From NCBI RefSeq assembly GCF_050942215.1, contig NZ_CP192056.1, forward strand, positions 4,464,001 through 4,528,000: 64,000 nucleotides of DNA. The letters run 5' to 3'. Positions 51,414 through 61,828 of this stretch are shown here, in pieces. The notes beneath the pieces are model-generated. The model saw only the letters and a program-made list of their open reading frames with translations, was not told the DNA's origin and made no database searches. Numbering within the stretch: position 1 is the first letter of the stretch; each line of letters opens with the position of its first letter. The stretch is from Sphaerimonospora sp050942215 (GTDB lineage Bacteria > Actinomycetota > Actinomycetes > Streptosporangiales > Streptosporangiaceae). Both the position numbers and the translations under genes were made by a program.

Positions 51414-51658
51414 GTGATCTTGCAGATTCTCGCAGCCTAGCCCACTGACCTGCGGAGGAGCCTCCACCGATCTTGCACTTTCTCGCAGACAAGTGGGTTG
51501 ACGTGCACTTATACCTTCGGTGATCTTGCAGTTGGCAAAGTAGTGCAAGATCACCGAAGCCGTTTCACCTGGTCAGGGTGCACGCCTGCGAGAAACTGCA
51601 AGATCACGAACGCGAAGTGCCTGCTCTTGGCCCTGTGTGCGAGTATTCGCAAGATCAC
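51414..51658. repeat. Complete 53-bp-period palindromic repeat element, copy 3
   Basis: Fills the gap between the convergent DUF3097 and hemW genes (51386-51704). Forward units start at 51414, 51467 and 51520 (53 bp apart). The third is the left arm of a 16-bp palindrome CTTCGGTGATCTTGCA (51515-51530), loop 13 nt, right arm 51544-51559. Reverse units end at 51554, 51607 and 51658 (53 then 51 bp). Mid-spacer GGTCA blocks recur in both halves. The architecture is the same as copy 1, but arm bases and loop differ, so the two are divergent family members, not a recent duplication. Confidence 0.9.
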
Positions 51659-51704
51659 GGGCGAGGAGTCGCGGGGCGGGGGGCCGTGGATGGGCGACGG
51701 GTTT

Positions 51705-52934
51705 TCAGCCGTAGGCGAGGGCGAGGTCTCGGGTCAGGGCGTCGGCGAGGAGACGGCCGCGCAGCGTGAGCACGGCCCGGCCGCGCTTGAACGGCTCGAC
51801 CTCCAGCAGCCCGTCGGCCAGCGCGCGGGCACATGACGTACGGGCGCCGGGGGCGAGGTCGGGCAGCGGGAAGCCGTCCGCCAGACGCAGTTCCAGCATC
51901 AGCCGTTCGACGGCGCGATCGCTCGGGGCGAGGACCTCACGCGCGTGGGCGGGCGACGCGCCCGCGGCGAGACGGGCGGCGTATGCGGCCGGGTGCTTGA
52001 CGTTCCACCACCGGGTCCCGCCGACGTGGCTGTGCGCACCCGGCCCGGCGCCCCACCAGTCCCCGCCGGTCCAGTAGAGCAGGTTGTGACGGCAGCGCGC
52101 CTCGTCCCCCGCGGCCCAGTTGGAGATCTCGTACCAGCTCAGCCCGGCGGCTGACAGTCTCTCCTCGGCGATGAGGTAGCGGTCGGCCGCCACGTCGTCG
52201 TCGGGCATGGGCAGTTCGCCGCGGCGGATGCGGGCGGCCAGCCGGGTGCCGTCCTCGACGATCAGCGAGTACGCCGACACGTGGTCGGGGCCGGCGGCCA
52301 GCGCCGCGTCGAGAGAAGCACGCCAGTCGTCGTCGCTCTCCCCCGGCGTGCCGTAGATCAGGTCGAGGTTGACGTGCTCGAAACCGGCCTCGCGGGCCTC
52401 TCGTACGGCCTGGGCCGCCCGCCCCGGGGTGTGCCGGCGGTCGAGCACCCGCAGTACGTGCTCCGCTGCGCTCTGCATGCCGAAGCTCATCCGGGTGAAG
52501 CCGCCGCCGCGCAGGGTCTCCAGGTGTGCCGGGCCGACGGACTCGGGGTTGGCCTCGGTGGTCACCTCGGCCCCCGGGGTCAGGCCGAACTCAGCGCCGA
52601 TCGCGTGGAGGATCCGTACCAGATCGGCAGCGGGCAGCAGCGTCGGCGTGCCTCCGCCGAAGAACACGGTCTCGACGGGGGGCGCAGCGTCCCCGAGCAC
52701 CCGGCGGGCCAGCCGCACCTCCTCGACGACGGTGTCCGCGTAGTCCCGCCGCGACGCGCCCGGGCCCAGTTCCTCGGCCGTGTAGGTGTTGAAGTCGCAG
52801 TAGCCGCAGCGGGTGAGGCAGAACGGCACATGTACGTAGAAACCGAACGGGCGGGATCCCAGCCCGGTCAGCGCCCCGGACGGCAGCGCGCCGGAGGCGG
52901 GGACGGGATCGCCGTCGGGAAGCACGGAAGGCAC
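51705..52934 (-). CDS. hemW: HemW-type radical SAM protein (haem chaperone)
   Basis: A 409-residue radical SAM protein. The [4Fe-4S] cysteines are Cys39, Cys43 and Cys46 in HVPFCLTRCGYCDF; Cys48-equivalent Phe marks the HemW type. GGGTPTLLP and NLDLIYGTPGES follow; the C-terminal HemN domain is present. It is thought to insert haem into target proteins rather than oxidise coproporphyrinogen. GTG 52934 was taken; upstream codons read non-coding. It converges with DUF3097 across the repeat element. Confidence 0.93.
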   Translation of the reverse strand: MPSVLPDGDPVPASGALPSGALTGLGSRPFGFYVHVPFCLTRCGYCDFNTYTAEELGPGASRRDYADTVVEEVRLARRVLGDAAPPVETVFFGGGTPTLLPAADLVRILHAIGAEFGLTPGAEVTTEANPESVGPAHLETLRGGGFTRMSFGMQSAAEHVLRVLDRRHTPGRAAQAVREAREAGFEHVNLDLIYGTPGESDDDWRASLDAALAAGPDHVSAYSLIVEDGTRLAARIRRGELPMPDDDVAADRYLIAEERLSAAGLSWYEISNWAAGDEARCRHNLLYWTGGDWWGAGPGAHSHVGGTRWWNVKHPAAYAARLAAGASPAHAREVLAPSDRAVERLMLELRLADGFPLPDLAPGARTSCARALADGLLEVEPFKRGRAVLTLRGRLLADALTRDLALAYG

Positions 52935-53130
52935 GGCTACAAGTCTGCCGCGCCCGCGCGCATGCCATCGACGCCCCATGTGCACGCGGTCTTCCGACCT
53001 CGGCCGTTTTCAGCGCGATTCAGCGAGAAGCCCCGAGCGATCGGGCCCGTTCCGGCCGGAAGGGTGGGAGTCCGGCGTGATCGACGCCGGAAAGCGCCCG
53101 GCGGAAACCGCGTTCGCCCGGCTCGGCGTC

Positions 53131-54990
<1,860 letters not shown>

Positions 54991-55091
54991 AAGCGGTTAT
55001 CTGTCAGGTCCGGCCGTCCCGCCTCGCGGGCGTCCGGCCTTTCCATCCGGCGGGCTGGCGGACCCGCCACCCTCCATGGTGGCATGTCCGG

Positions 55092-56123
55092 ATGCTTGCC
55101 ATGACCACCAGACGTGTCGTCCGCCTGGTCTCGGGTCTCTTACGGCTGGTCGCCCTCGTGGCGGCCGTGCTCGTACTGCTCGGCCTCGCGGCGGCGGGGG
55201 TGCTGCGCTGGAAGTTCGCCGGCACCCCCGCTTCCTGGGCGAAGACGACCGGGAACGACGCGCTGTGGATGGGGCACGCGTGGGTGGACGGCCGCCGCAC
55301 GGCGGCCGATGTGGACGCCCTGGCCGTACGGCTGCGCGGGACCGGGATCAGGGACGTGTACGTGCACAGCGGGCCGTTGGCCTACGACGGCACCCTGCGA
55401 CCCGATAAATACCCTAATGCGCGAAATTTCCTGAAATGGTGGCGTGAGCGGCTGCCGGAGGTCCGGGTTTCGGCCTGGCTCGGTCAGAAAGTGGGCGCGG
55501 ACGACGACCCGCGACTGGACCTCGCCGACCCGGCGGCTCGGGAGCGGATCGTCACGGGTGCGCGTGCGCTGATCGACCTGGGCTTCGACGGCATCCACTA
55601 CGACTTCGAGCCGGTGCCCGACGGGAGCACGGCGTTCCTGAACGTGCTGCGGGAGACGCGGCAGGCGATCGGGACGAAACCGCTGACCACCGCCACCCAG
55701 CAGATCGAGCCGTTCCCCGGGCTGCGCCACCCGGCCCGGCTGGCGATCGGGCACGACAAGTACTGGTCGCCGGACTACTTCCGCCAGGTCGCCGGACTGA
55801 CCGACCAGGTGGCGATCATGACCTATGACTCGGGCACGCCGTTGCAGTCCCTCTACGGCGGATTCGTCGTACGGCAGGCCGAGATCGCGCTGGACCTGGT
55901 GCCCGAGGAGAAGACCCTGCTCATCGGGGCTCCGGCCTACCACGACCACGGTGTCTCCTGGGGCGACGCCGCCGAGAGCGTGACGGCCGCCGCCGACGGC
56001 ACCCGGCTCGCGCTGACCGAACACGGCCCGAGGACCAGGATCGGCCTGGCGCTCTACATCGACTTCGCCGCCACGGAGGAGGACTGGAGCGAATATCGGA
56101 CGGCCTGGGTCGACCCTCGCTGA
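55092..56123 (+). CDS. Membrane-anchored glycosidase-like (TIM-barrel) protein
   Basis: About 343 residues: one N-terminal transmembrane anchor (about 14-37), then a barrel domain resembling GH18/putative glycoside hydrolases, with VYVHSGPLAYDGTLRPDKYP, a catalytic-like LIDLGFDGIHYDFEPVPDG (Asp-x-x-Asp-x-Glu arrangement) and QVAIMTYDSGTP. Substrate unknown; an exported cell-wall or glycan role is likely. ATGs at 55092 and 55101 are both possible. It is divergent from lepA with a gap of about 100 bp. Confidence 0.7.
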   Translation: MLAMTTRRVVRLVSGLLRLVALVAAVLVLLGLAAAGVLRWKFAGTPASWAKTTGNDALWMGHAWVDGRRTAADVDALAVRLRGTGIRDVYVHSGPLAYDGTLRPDKYPNARNFLKWWRERLPEVRVSAWLGQKVGADDDPRLDLADPAARERIVTGARALIDLGFDGIHYDFEPVPDGSTAFLNVLRETRQAIGTKPLTTATQQIEPFPGLRHPARLAIGHDKYWSPDYFRQVAGLTDQVAIMTYDSGTPLQSLYGGFVVRQAEIALDLVPEEKTLLIGAPAYHDHGVSWGDAAESVTAAADGTRLALTEHGPRTRIGLALYIDFAATEEDWSEYRTAWVDPR

Positions 56124-56331
56124 CGGCCGGAGCCGACCGATTGGGTTCATCCCATCCATCGGCCGGCGCCGCGATATCATGAGACACGTCCACAGGCGCC
56201 GGCATCGACGGCCCGGCGGTGTGATTTGAGCGTCGGGCCCGGCTGTGGGTATCCTGTTGAACTGCGTGTGGCGCGCCCTCTCTCAAGCCCGCGCGCCCAT
56301 CCGACCAAGACTTCATACCGAGGCTTTCTTC

Positions 56332-56604
56332 GTGGCGAACATCAAGTCCCAGATCAAGCGCAACCGGCAGAACGAGAAGCGTCGGCTGCGCAACAAGGCC
56401 GTCAAGTCTTCCCTGAAGACCGCGGTCCGCAGGTTCCGCGAGGCCGCAGACCAGGGCAACGTGGAAGAAGCCACCGTCCTCCTGCGTGCCGCCTCCCGTC
56501 AGCTCGACAAGGCCGTCAGCAAGGGCGTCATTCACAAGAACCAGGCCGCCAACCGCAAGTCGGCGATCGCCCAGCGCGCCGCCGCCCTGCAGGCCGCCAA
56601 GTAA
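56332..56604 (+). CDS. rpsT: 30S ribosomal protein bS20
   Basis: A 90-residue, strongly basic bS20: ANIKSQIKRNRQNEKRRLRN at the start, KAVKSSLKTAVRRF, and ILHKNQAANRKSAIAQ-type end (here VIHKNQAANRKSAIAQRAA). It binds 16S rRNA early in 30S assembly. GTG 56332 with GAGG nine bases upstream is the start; the longer upstream frame is non-coding. In its usual place between lepA and holA, though on the opposite strand to both. Confidence 0.95.
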   Translation: MANIKSQIKRNRQNEKRRLRNKAVKSSLKTAVRRFREAADQGNVEEATVLLRAASRQLDKAVSKGVIHKNQAANRKSAIAQRAAALQAAK

Positions 56605-56624
56605 CGTCCTCCGCGACACCACAC

Positions 56625-56653
56625 CGCCGCATCCCGTGCATCGGGGTGCGGCG
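56625..56653 (+). terminator. Terminator hairpin after rpsT
   Basis: CGCCGCATCCC (56625-56635) pairs with GGGGTGCGGCG (56643-56653) with one T-G pair and a 7-nt loop, followed by TTCTGGTG. It begins 20 bp after the rpsT stop. Confidence 0.7.
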
Positions 56654-56925
56654 TTCTGGTGTTCGGCGGTGGATTCCGTGTGCCGCGAAAAATCTTGCGC
56701 CTAAGATCACGGCCTCTCGGAGAGATTCAGCGCGGCCGGAAAGGCTCGCGACGATCGGGTGACCGGGGGTGTTCCGGCCCGGCGGCTCCGCCGACGGCCC
56801 TGGATCGACGATCGGCCACTGCGGGGAGAGGTCGAGATCGGCGAACGCACCACCGCCGCCATGCTCCTCGGGCCGGCTCGCGATGATGGTCCGCCTCGGC
56901 GCGATCGCGCTCGCCGTGCGGCGGT
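56654..56925. other. Gap after the rpsT terminator
   Basis: The rest of the 321-bp space between rpsT and the convergent holA shows only a short weak stem (ATCTT/AAGAT near 56690) and GC-rich sequence without coding character or recognisable sites. Confidence 0.5.
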
Positions 56926-57891
56926 TCAGCGGCCGGTACGGCCGGCGACGATGAGGTGGACGGCCCGCTCCAGCGCGTACGCCGGGTCGGCGCCGCCGCC
57001 CTTGACCTGCTCGTCGGCGGAGGCGACAGCCTGCATGGCGGAGGAGATGCCCTCGGGGCCCCAGCCGCCGAGCTGACGCCTGACCCGGTCGATCTTCCAT
57101 GGCGGCATGCCGACGTGGGAGGCGAGCTGACCGCCGCGCAGGTTCCGCGGGGCGTCGCGCACCTTGGCCAGTGAGCGCAGCCCTCCGGCCAGCGCACTGA
57201 CGATCAGTACGGGTGCGACACCCGTGGCCAGGGCCCAGCGAAGCTGCTCCAGCGCCTCGCCGAGCCGTCCTTCGATCGCCAGATCGGCGATGGTGAAGCC
57301 GCTGACCTCGGCCCGTCCCCGGTAATAGCGGGCGACGGCTGCCTCGTCGATGCTCTTGCCGGGGGTGTCGAAGGCCAGCTGGTCGCAGGCGGCGGCCAGC
57401 TCGCGCAGGTCGCTGCCCACCGCGTCGAGCAGTGCCTGGGCGGCGGGCGGTGAGATGGTCCGACCGGCGCGGCGTACCTCCGCCCTGATGAAGTCGAGCC
57501 GCTCCCCCGCCTTGGTCGGCTTGGCCACGGTGATCACTTCGGCACCGGCCTTCTTCACCCCTTCGACCAGCGCCTTTCCCTTCACCCCACCGGGATGGGC
57601 CAGCACCAGCACGGCGTCGTCGGCGGGATGCGCCGCATATTTGACGATCTCGGCGATGACGTCCTTCTGCAGGTCCTGCGCGGCCCTGATCACGACGACC
57701 GACCTGTCGCCGAAGAGCGATGGGGACATGAGCGTGGTCAGCTCTCCCTGCTCCACCTTGCCGCCGACGAGATCGTGGACCTCCGCCTCGGGATCCGCTG
57801 CGCGCACCGCCGTGACGACGGACGCGACGGCCCGGTCCGACAGGAACTCCTCGTCGCCGACGACCAGGGTCACGGGTGCTGGATTGGCCAT
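56926..57891 (-). CDS. holA: DNA polymerase III delta subunit
   Basis: A 321-residue clamp-loader subunit that opens the beta clamp. VTLVVGDEEFLSDRAVASVV opens the AAA+-like domain; the collar part (about 200-321) contains FTIADLAIEGRLGEALEQL and GMPPWKIDRVRRQLGGW. It lacks the ATP motifs, as normal for delta. ATG 57891 begins MANPAPVTLV. It lies downstream of comEC in the same direction (gap about 140 bp), the conserved comEA-comEC-holA order. Confidence 0.94.
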   Translation of the reverse strand: MANPAPVTLVVGDEEFLSDRAVASVVTAVRAADPEAEVHDLVGGKVEQGELTTLMSPSLFGDRSVVVIRAAQDLQKDVIAEIVKYAAHPADDAVLVLAHPGGVKGKALVEGVKKAGAEVITVAKPTKAGERLDFIRAEVRRAGRTISPPAAQALLDAVGSDLRELAAACDQLAFDTPGKSIDEAAVARYYRGRAEVSGFTIADLAIEGRLGEALEQLRWALATGVAPVLIVSALAGGLRSLAKVRDAPRNLRGGQLASHVGMPPWKIDRVRRQLGGWGPEGISSAMQAVASADEQVKGGGADPAYALERAVHLIVAGRTGR

Positions 57892-58030
57892 GCACGCAGC
57901 ATGTCACGCCGTCCGGCTCATGGCACATCCCGTGTGATCGAAGATCTTGTTCCTGATCGTGATCAGGGTGCAGGTGTCGGAGGCGACGCTGGGGAAACCT
58001 TCTCGTACTCGCCGTAGCGGGAAAGCACCC

Positions 58031-60550
58031 TCATCGGCCGCGGGGGACGACGGCGAGGCGGCCGCCGCTCTCGACGACCGCTAGGTCGCCGGAGACGTCG
58101 GTGCGATAGGTCCGCATGCCCAGCCAGGCCAGGCGGCGCATGGTCGGCGGCGCCGGATGACCGTAATCGTTCGCCGCTCCCACACTGATCAGGGCGGCAC
58201 GCGCCCCGGTGGCGGCGAGGAACGCCGGATCCTGCCGCGACGACCCGTGGTGCGGGATCTTCAGGATGTCCACCCGTGGCACGCCCTGCCGCAGCAGGAC
58301 GTCCTGGGCCTCGGTCTCCATGTCTCCGGCGAGCAGGGCCGACCCGACGACGTCTCCCGCTGCTCCGGACCAGCGCGCCAGGAGCACGACGCTGGCGTTG
58401 TTCGCGACAGCGCCCTCACCCGGCCCCTGCCGTGCCTCTCCGTCGAGGGGCGCGAGCACGGTGAGCTCGACCGTGCCCGCCGGGCAGGCGAAGCGCCATC
58501 GGGTGCCCATGGGCATCACCCACTCCGGGATCCCCCTCGTCCGAAGGTCCCGGGAGACGCGGATCACCTCGCCCTCGGGGACCCGTCCGGGGCTGACCAC
58601 GGCGGCCCCGACGGCCCGGCCGCGCAGGACGCCCGTGAGGCCCCCGACGTGATCGAGGTGCGGATGGGTGAGCACCATCAGGGGGACCTTCCGTATTCCG
58701 AGGTCGCGCAGGCAGCGATCTGCCAAAGCCGGCTCCGGGCCGGTGTCGACCATCACCGCCTCGCCGGGCCCGGCCGACATGGCGAGGGCGTCGCCCTGCC
58801 CGACGTCGCAGGCCACCAGCAGCCATCCCGGCGGGGGCCACGGCGCGGCGATCCGCCGGATCACGAGTACGGTGACCATGGCGCCGATCACCAGCGCGAC
58901 GGCGATGCGCCTGCCCGCCCGCCGCCGCAGCACCAGCCACCCCAGAGCCCCCGCGACCGCCAGCAGGGCGACTCCGGGCAGGCCGCCCGGCCACGAGGCC
59001 GTCGCGAACGGCAGGGCCGCCGCCCGTTCCGCGACGGCGATGATCCAGCCGACCGCGAGTCCGGCGGGGCGGACCAGCAGTTGCGCCACCGGCATGCCGA
59101 TCGGAGCCACGATCGCGGCGGCGAAGCCCAGCACGGTGGCCGGCGCCACGGCCGGCTCCGCCAGCAGGTTGGCCGGGATCGCGACCAGATCAAGGGTGCC
59201 GGACATCAACACCAGCACCGGTGTCACCGCCGCCTGAGCCGCCGCCGGCACGGCCAGCGCCTCGGCGAGGAGCCTGGGCATCCGGCGGGTCAGCCGGTCA
59301 CGCCAGCGTGGCGCGAACACCAGGATGCCGCCGGTCGCGAACACTGACAGGGCGAAGCCGTACTCTCTGGCCAGCCCGGGATTGAACAGGATCAGCCCGA
59401 GAACGGTCGCGGACAGGGCGGCGGCGCCGTCCCGGGAGCGGCCGGTGCCGAGTGCGACGGCGGCGACCGAGCCCATGACGAGGGCCCGGAGCACGCTCGG
59501 GGACGGCCGCGCCACCACCGCGAAACCGATCATCACGGCGATCGCGACGGCCGCCCGCACCGGAAGTGGCAGGCCGACCCCTCTGGCGATCAGGAGCGCC
59601 GCACCGGCGATGATCACCAGATTGGACCCGGAGACGGCCGTCAGATGGCTCAGCCCGGCCGCCTTGAGGTCGCGTTCGACCTGGTCGTCCATCCGGGACA
59701 CGTCGCCAACGACCAGGCCGGGCAGCAGGCCGCGCTGGTCGGGTGGCAGCACGTCGCTCGCCTCCCGCAGTCCCGCGCGCAGCGCCCCCGCGGCCCGCTG
59801 AACGACGGACGGTCCCGCGTCGGGCGATTCGGACGGCTGGGGCGGGCCGCGTACGAGCATCACCGCAGCGGTCAGCTCACCGGGATCGGCCGGCGCCAGG
59901 CGTCCCCGCACCCGGATCCGCTGACTCGGCAGCAGGTCGGTCCAGCCCGCGCCGGAACCGAACATGACCACCGGCACGTCCACCCGGAACCGCGCCTCCT
60001 GGGCGTCGACCATGACCAGCCGCGCCTCGACGACCACGCCGACCCGCCGTGTCACGCCCCCACGGCGCTGCCGGATTCGCGGGTCGTCGGCGACGACGGC
60101 CTCCGCCGTGACGGTGACGCCGCGCGCCGCCAGGTCGGACACCGGCCCGGTTCGTACGGAATGCACCTTGAACGCGACCACCGCCGCCGTGGCCGCCACG
60201 CAGACCAGCACTCCGGCGGTCACCCTGGCGAGTGCCGTACCGGTGGCGAGTCGGTCCACATCGGAGCGGGCCCGTCTCCGGCAGGTCGCCCACACCGCCG
60301 GTGCCGTGAGAGCCGAGGCGATCGCCACGCCCGTCCCCACCGCCGCCGAGCAGCCGAGAAGCACGAGAGCGGTCAGCCAGGCGGCCACGGCGGGGGCGAC
60401 CAGCACCACCGACGGCCTCCGGACCGGACCTCCGCCGCCGGGCTCGTCCTGGACGTCGGTCCGATCCGCACCGGGGCCGGCCGAACGATCGTCACCGGGG
60501 GCATCGCCGGAGGCCGCGAGCGTCGGCCGTACCGGCCCGAGCCCGGTCAT
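58031..60550 (-). CDS. comEC: ComEC/Rec2-like DNA-uptake membrane channel protein
   Basis: An 839-residue membrane protein: N-terminal OB-like segment, the Competence domain with many helices (about 270-540, including VSGSNLVIIAGAALLIARG), and a C-terminal metallo-beta-lactamase domain (about 590-830) with THPHLDHVGG and PHHGSSRQDP, so the nuclease metal ligands look present. The ATG overlaps the comEA stop (ATGA). Most actinomycetes with this pair are not known to be competent; the function here is unproven. Confidence 0.93.
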   Translation of the reverse strand: MTGLGPVRPTLAASGDAPGDDRSAGPGADRTDVQDEPGGGGPVRRPSVVLVAPAVAAWLTALVLLGCSAAVGTGVAIASALTAPAVWATCRRRARSDVDRLATGTALARVTAGVLVCVAATAAVVAFKVHSVRTGPVSDLAARGVTVTAEAVVADDPRIRQRRGGVTRRVGVVVEARLVMVDAQEARFRVDVPVVMFGSGAGWTDLLPSQRIRVRGRLAPADPGELTAAVMLVRGPPQPSESPDAGPSVVQRAAGALRAGLREASDVLPPDQRGLLPGLVVGDVSRMDDQVERDLKAAGLSHLTAVSGSNLVIIAGAALLIARGVGLPLPVRAAVAIAVMIGFAVVARPSPSVLRALVMGSVAAVALGTGRSRDGAAALSATVLGLILFNPGLAREYGFALSVFATGGILVFAPRWRDRLTRRMPRLLAEALAVPAAAQAAVTPVLVLMSGTLDLVAIPANLLAEPAVAPATVLGFAAAIVAPIGMPVAQLLVRPAGLAVGWIIAVAERAAALPFATASWPGGLPGVALLAVAGALGWLVLRRRAGRRIAVALVIGAMVTVLVIRRIAAPWPPPGWLLVACDVGQGDALAMSAGPGEAVMVDTGPEPALADRCLRDLGIRKVPLMVLTHPHLDHVGGLTGVLRGRAVGAAVVSPGRVPEGEVIRVSRDLRTRGIPEWVMPMGTRWRFACPAGTVELTVLAPLDGEARQGPGEGAVANNASVVLLARWSGAAGDVVGSALLAGDMETEAQDVLLRQGVPRVDILKIPHHGSSRQDPAFLAATGARAALISVGAANDYGHPAPPTMRRLAWLGMRTYRTDVSGDLAVVESGGRLAVVPRGR

Positions 60551-61563
60551 ACGATGACCCTGTCGCGCAGCTCCGCGAACTTCTTCTCTCCGATCCCGGA
60601 GACCTGGCGTAGTTGATCGACGCTGCCGAACCCGCCATGGGCGTCCCGGAAATCGATGACGCGCCGGGCCAGCACCTCGCCCACACCCGGAAGGGTGTTG
60701 AGCTGTTCGACGGTGGCCGTGTTGAGGTTCACCACACCGCCGCCATCGAGTTGCGTCTCAGGCCGGCCACCTCCGGCCGGCGCGTCCGCCCCCACGATGA
60801 TGTGCTCGCCGTCCACCAGCCGGCGTGCGAGATTGACCCCGCCCGGGTTCGCCCCCTTCTTCACTCCCCCGGCGGCCTCGACGGCATCGACCACCCTCGA
60901 ACCGGCCGGCAGCGCGAGCACGCCCGGCCTGCGGACCTTGCCGGTCACATAGACGATCACGCTCGCTGCGGGTGTCGGCGGACCGACCGTTCTCGCCCTG
61001 TCCGATCGCACACCACCCGATGCCGCGTTCTCCGGTCCCGCGCCGGCCATGGTCGCGCTCATCGGCACGGGCGCGGTGACGGGTTCGACCACCGGCCGGG
61101 TGCGCCACACCACGAATCCGGCGATCGCCGCCGCGAGCACCCCGAACAGCACCAGGATCCGCAGTCCCGGCCCGCCCGGATCCAGCATCGGCACCCCGTC
61201 ACCGAACCTTCCGCCGCGAGTTCTCAAGATTTCGACGATGCGTTTTCTCCATGAGGCCGGTCTGGCGATCAGCCCTGCCGTACTCGGCGGTTCCGACTCA
61301 TCGAGCCGCCGGGGCTCTCCGGCCGGTCCTGACTCGCGGAACGGCCCGGGCTCACTCCACCCCTCAGACCCGGGCTCACTCCACCCCTCAGACCCGGGCT
61401 CACTCCACTCCTCAGACCCGGGCTCACTCCACTCCTCAGACCCGGGCTCACTCCACTCCTCGGACCCGCCGGACGGCTCGGGCTCCCCGTACGGATCCGC
61501 CCCTTCGACCGGACCGGGCGAGCCGGACGACGGTGGCGGCGTGAGCGTCGCCACCGGTCTCAT
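60547..61563 (-). CDS. comEA: ComEA-like DNA-binding protein (SLBB + helix-hairpin-helix) with 8-residue repeats
   Basis: About 338 residues. An extended acidic N terminus contains five tandem EEWSEPGS-type octapeptides (about 34-73); one transmembrane helix (ILVLFGVLAAAIAGFVVW), an SLBB domain (VIVYVTGKVRRPGVLALPAG) and a C-terminal double helix-hairpin-helix (VNLNTATVEQLNTLPGVG, QLRQVSGIGEKKFAELR) follow. It should bind DNA outside the membrane and pass it to ComEC. ATG 61563 was chosen; a GTG at 61686 would add an Arg-rich, less likely segment. Confidence 0.88.
   Translation of the reverse strand: MRPVATLTPPPSSGSPGPVEGADPYGEPEPSGGSEEWSEPGSEEWSEPGSEEWSEPGSEGWSEPGSEGWSEPGPFRESGPAGEPRRLDESEPPSTAGLIARPASWRKRIVEILRTRGGRFGDGVPMLDPGGPGLRILVLFGVLAAAIAGFVVWRTRPVVEPVTAPVPMSATMAGAGPENAASGGVRSDRARTVGPPTPAASVIVYVTGKVRRPGVLALPAGSRVVDAVEAAGGVKKGANPGGVNLARRLVDGEHIIVGADAPAGGGRPETQLDGGGVVNLNTATVEQLNTLPGVGEVLARRVIDFRDAHGGFGSVDQLRQVSGIGEKKFAELRDRVIV
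61345..61464 (-). repeat. Five 24-bp tandem repeats inside comEA
   Basis: Units of 24 bp start at 61345, 61369, 61393, 61417 and 61441, each beginning CCCGGGCTCACTCCAC. They differ at three positions at most, in the coding sense encoding EEWSEPGS or EGWSEPGS/GP. Near-identity suggests recent expansion by slippage and possible copy-number variation between strains. Confidence 0.92.
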
Positions 61564-61828
61564 GGGTGACGAACGGATGCGGGCGGCCGGCGGCTCGGCC
61601 GCCACCCGGTGAATCAGGCAGCGCAGCCGTGTCTCGGCCGCACGACTCTCGACGGCCCGCCGGTCCCGCCGCTCTCTGCTTCGCACGTGCGGGACATTAG
61701 GTCGCCGACGAGACGCCCACGGTGGCAGAACGCCGTTCTGTGGACAACGTGGCCCCTCCGAGGACCGTCACCTCGACGTCGGCGGGGCAGGACGCCTTTC
61801 CTCGCGTCCGCTGGGGAACAGACAGGAC

